Source: Helicobacteraceae bacterium (GTDB lineage Bacteria; Campylobacterota; Campylobacteria; Campylobacterales; Sulfurimonadaceae). Taken from it: a stretch of DNA of 7,045 nt. Each line of letters begins with the position of its first letter. Within the stretch, counting starts at the first letter, position 1. A model generated the notes under the pieces. The model did no database searches, was not told where the DNA came from, and saw nothing but the letters and a program-made list of their open reading frames with translations. The translations under genes were made by a program, and so were the position numbers. Location of the stretch: contig JAUWLG010000061.1 in NCBI GenBank assembly GCA_030613795.1, positions 1-7,045 of the forward strand. The letters run 5' to 3'. Below are positions 5,412-7,045 of this stretch, one piece after another.

Positions 5412-5430
5412 AAACAGGGAGGCCCTGTCT
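5412..5430 (-). terminator. Weak terminator candidate downstream of fabH
   Basis: In the minus-strand transcript AGACAGGG pairs with CCCTGTTT (8 pairs including one G.U) across a 3-nt CCT loop, 20 nt after the fabH stop. Only TTT follows directly; longer T-runs (TTTTT, then TTTTTT) come about 6-20 nt later. It is therefore an imperfect intrinsic terminator, and some read-through into the Arg-rich gene is possible. Confidence 0.4.
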
Positions 5431-5450
5431 AGTTTAAAAAAAGTTGAAAG

Positions 5451-6446
5451 TTATTTTGAGAGGGGAGAAAAAGGAACTAAAGCAGAACCCCAAGTAAGGC
5501 CACCGCCAAAGGCGTCAAGCAGCATCATCTCGCCTGCTTTGAGTTCACCTTTTTCATAAATATCATTGATCGCCATCGGAATAGATGCACCCGAAGTATT
5601 ACCATATTTGTGAACGGTCAATACCACTTGGTCTTCTCTCATCTTAAGCGCATCACCAACCGCTTTGATAATACGATAGTTAGCCTGATGTGGTACAAAG
5701 TGTGCGATCGCATCTGATTCAAGATTATTGTCTGCCAAGATCTGTACCACGTCCTTAGTCAAGGTTCGTACAGCGATCTTAAATGTCTCATTACCCTTCA
5801 TCTGAATGAAAGAAGCTTCTGATTTCAGTTCATTTTTGTGAGGGTTGCCTGTTCCGCCATCTGGTGTCATTAAAAAATCACCTAAACTTCCATCAGCAGC
5901 AATATGAAGATCCAGTATCGCTTCATCTTTGTTCTCTGTTGCGGAGATGACCGCTGCGCCAGCACCGTCGCCAAAAAGGATACAAGTCCCACGGTCAGTG
6001 TAGTCTGTGATCGCAGACATCTTTTCAGAGCCAACAATAAGTATATTCTTTTTCATGCCTGATTCGATAAAGGCTTTTGCAATACTCAGAACATAGACAA
6101 AACCGGTACATGCCGCTGAAATATCAAATGCCGGAACTTTATCAAGGCCCATCTTATGTGCAACTACTGTAGCAGTTGAAGGCATGTTAAAGTAGTCAGG
6201 AGAGATCGTAGCCATTACAATCATGTCGATGTCACTCTTTGCAAGACCTGAGCGTTCAATAGCCTTTTCAGCCGCTTTAACAGCCATGTCTGAAGTGGTC
6301 TCATTTACTGCCGCGATACGACGTTCTTTGATACCTGTACGTTTAGTAATCCACTCATCAGTGGTATCGACCATTTTAGTCAGATCTTCGTTAGTGAGAA
6401 TTCTTTCAGGTACATAAGCACCGATAGAGCGGAAAGCAGCGTACAT
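5451..6446 (-). CDS. fabH: 3-oxoacyl-[acyl-carrier-protein] synthase III (FabH)
   Basis: FabH starts fatty-acid synthesis by condensing acetyl-CoA (or another short acyl-CoA) with malonyl-ACP; it is cytosolic and part of the type II FAS system. The 331 residues match the family length of 315-335. The catalytic triad is complete: Cys113 in DISAACTGF (108-116), His253 in FVPHQANYR (250-258) and Asn283 in KYGNTSGAS (280-288). The N-terminal [14 protein letters not shown] (30-43) and the C-terminal [13 protein letters not shown] (311-323) are classic FabH motifs. It starts at ATG 6446, with AAGGA 5 nt upstream. The start overlaps the plsX stop as TAATG, so the two genes are cotranscribed and probably coupled. 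This plsX-fabH order is common in bacteria. Confidence 0.97.
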   Translation of the reverse strand: MYAAFRSIGAYVPERILTNEDLTKMVDTTDEWITKRTGIKERRIAAVNETTSDMAVKAAEKAIERSGLAKSDIDMIVMATISPDYFNMPSTATVVAHKMGLDKVPAFDISAACTGFVYVLSIAKAFIESGMKKNILIVGSEKMSAITDYTDRGTCILFGDGAGAAVISATENKDEAILDLHIAADGSLGDFLMTPDGGTGNPHKNELKSEASFIQMKGNETFKIAVRTLTKDVVQILADNNLESDAIAHFVPHQANYRIIKAVGDALKMREDQVVLTVHKYGNTSGASIPMAINDIYEKGELKAGEMMLLDAFGGGLTWGSALVPFSPLSK

Positions 6447-7045
6447 TATTTTCCTTCGTTAAGTTCAGTAAGTGAACGTTCGATGTGTTCGTTAACACCT
6501 GTATCAACGTAACGGATTGCTTGGAAGATGGCATTTTTAATCGCTTTAGGATTACTTTTACCATGAGCAACGATCGCACAACCTTTGATACCGATAAGTG
6601 GAGCGCCACCCTCTTCTGCGTAGTCGATCTCCTTTTTCAGGAGTTTGAACACTTTACGCATTAAAAGAGCACCCGTGATCGCGATAGGAGATTTACGTAT
6701 GTAGTCTTTAATAAAGAAAGAGATGGTCGAAGCAACACCCTCTGCCGATTTAAGGACAAGGTTGCCGATGAAACCGTCACATACCACAACATCACATTCG
6801 CCATTGAAGATATCACTGCCTTCAATATTTCCTATAAAGCCGTCATAACCTTGAAGCTTTTTAAAGGCTGCTTTTGTGACCTCATTACCTTTTGACTCCT
6901 CTTCACCGTTAGCAAGAAGACCGATACGAGGCTTTTTAATACCTATCATGTCGTGAGCATAGTACTTGCCCATCACAGCAAACTCAACAAGGTTTTCTGA
7001 ACCACAGTCGACATTAGCACCTACGTCTAACAGCACTGTCCTGGT
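6446..7045 (-). CDS. plsX: Phosphate acyltransferase (PlsX), C-terminal part
   Basis: PlsX makes acyl-phosphate from acyl-ACP, the donor for PlsY in phosphatidic acid synthesis; it is a peripheral, membrane-associated enzyme. The frame enters from the right edge of the window, and 199 residues plus the TAA stop are visible, roughly the last 60% of a ~330-residue protein. The GTG at 7036 is an internal Val codon, not a start, because the frame reads [14 protein letters not shown] from the very edge. Family motifs are [53 protein letters not shown] and [15 protein letters not shown]. There is no sign of disruption. It overlaps fabH by one base (TAATG), linking acyl-phosphate supply for phospholipids with initiation of fatty-acid synthesis in one operon. 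Confidence 0.96.
   Translation of the reverse strand, partial: TRTVLLDVGANVDCGSENLVEFAVMGKYYAHDMIGIKKPRIGLLANGEEESKGNEVTKAAFKKLQGYDGFIGNIEGSDIFNGECDVVVCDGFIGNLVLKSAEGVASTISFFIKDYIRKSPIAITGALLMRKVFKLLKKEIDYAEEGGAPLIGIKGCAIVAHGKSNPKAIKNAIFQAIRYVDTGVNEHIERSLTELNEGK

Noticed and set aside
5377..5559. 60-codon plus-strand frame over the fabH 3' end
   Set aside because: It is antisense to the conserved C-terminus of FabH and has low-complexity composition and no convincing SD.

Overview
The window looks like part of a chromosome from a Campylobacterota (epsilonproteobacterial) organism, probably a Sulfurimonas/Sulfurovum-like sulfur oxidiser. This is inferred from AT-leaning, Lys/Ile-rich proteins, a BioD with the ATNT-type P-loop and KPIETG motif that I remember from Helicobacter BioD, an AHQWRQPL-type membrane histidine kinase, and a tight plsX-fabH pair. 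No mobile element, tRNA, rRNA or CRISPR array is visible.

Layout. (1) 1-455, minus strand: the N-terminal third of a PLP-dependent Cys/Met-metabolism (transsulfuration-type) enzyme. It is preceded by a good sigma70 promoter (612-639) and a ~150-nt leader that folds into a long imperfect hairpin (480-582), with a 12-bp palindrome over the Shine-Dalgarno. This leader is the most interesting non-coding object in the window. (2) 456-702: divergent intergenic region, which also holds a 7-bp tandem repeat, a possible 22-codon upstream ORF and an SD-masking hairpin before bioD. (3) 703-3208, plus strand: bioD (biotin), pyrB (pyrimidines) and a short single-domain pabB (p-aminobenzoate/folate). pyrB and pabB overlap by 11 bp. 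pyrB appears to have its own extended -10 promoter at the end of bioD and a 14-bp perfect stem-loop in its leader. (4) 3276-4700, plus strand: an orphan membrane sensor histidine kinase. (5) 4692-5343, minus strand: a two-gene unit made of a small membrane-anchored, extremely arginine-rich protein and a HIT-family protein, separated by 1 nt. The HIT gene overlaps the kinase tail-to-tail by 9 bp. (6) 5451-7045, minus strand: fabH and the 3' part of plsX, overlapping as TAATG, with a weak terminator candidate downstream of fabH.

Most genes are core metabolism: sulfur amino acids, biotin, pyrimidines, folate precursor, and initiation of fatty-acid and phospholipid synthesis. BioD and FabH/PlsX are linked through fatty-acid metabolism, since biotin is the acetyl-CoA carboxylase cofactor. 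The bioD-pyrB-pabB grouping has no shared pathway and looks like simple cotranscription. I see no evidence of an elaborate new multi-gene system. The candidates worth following are the structured leader of the PLP enzyme gene and the arginine-striped membrane protein paired with the HIT protein.
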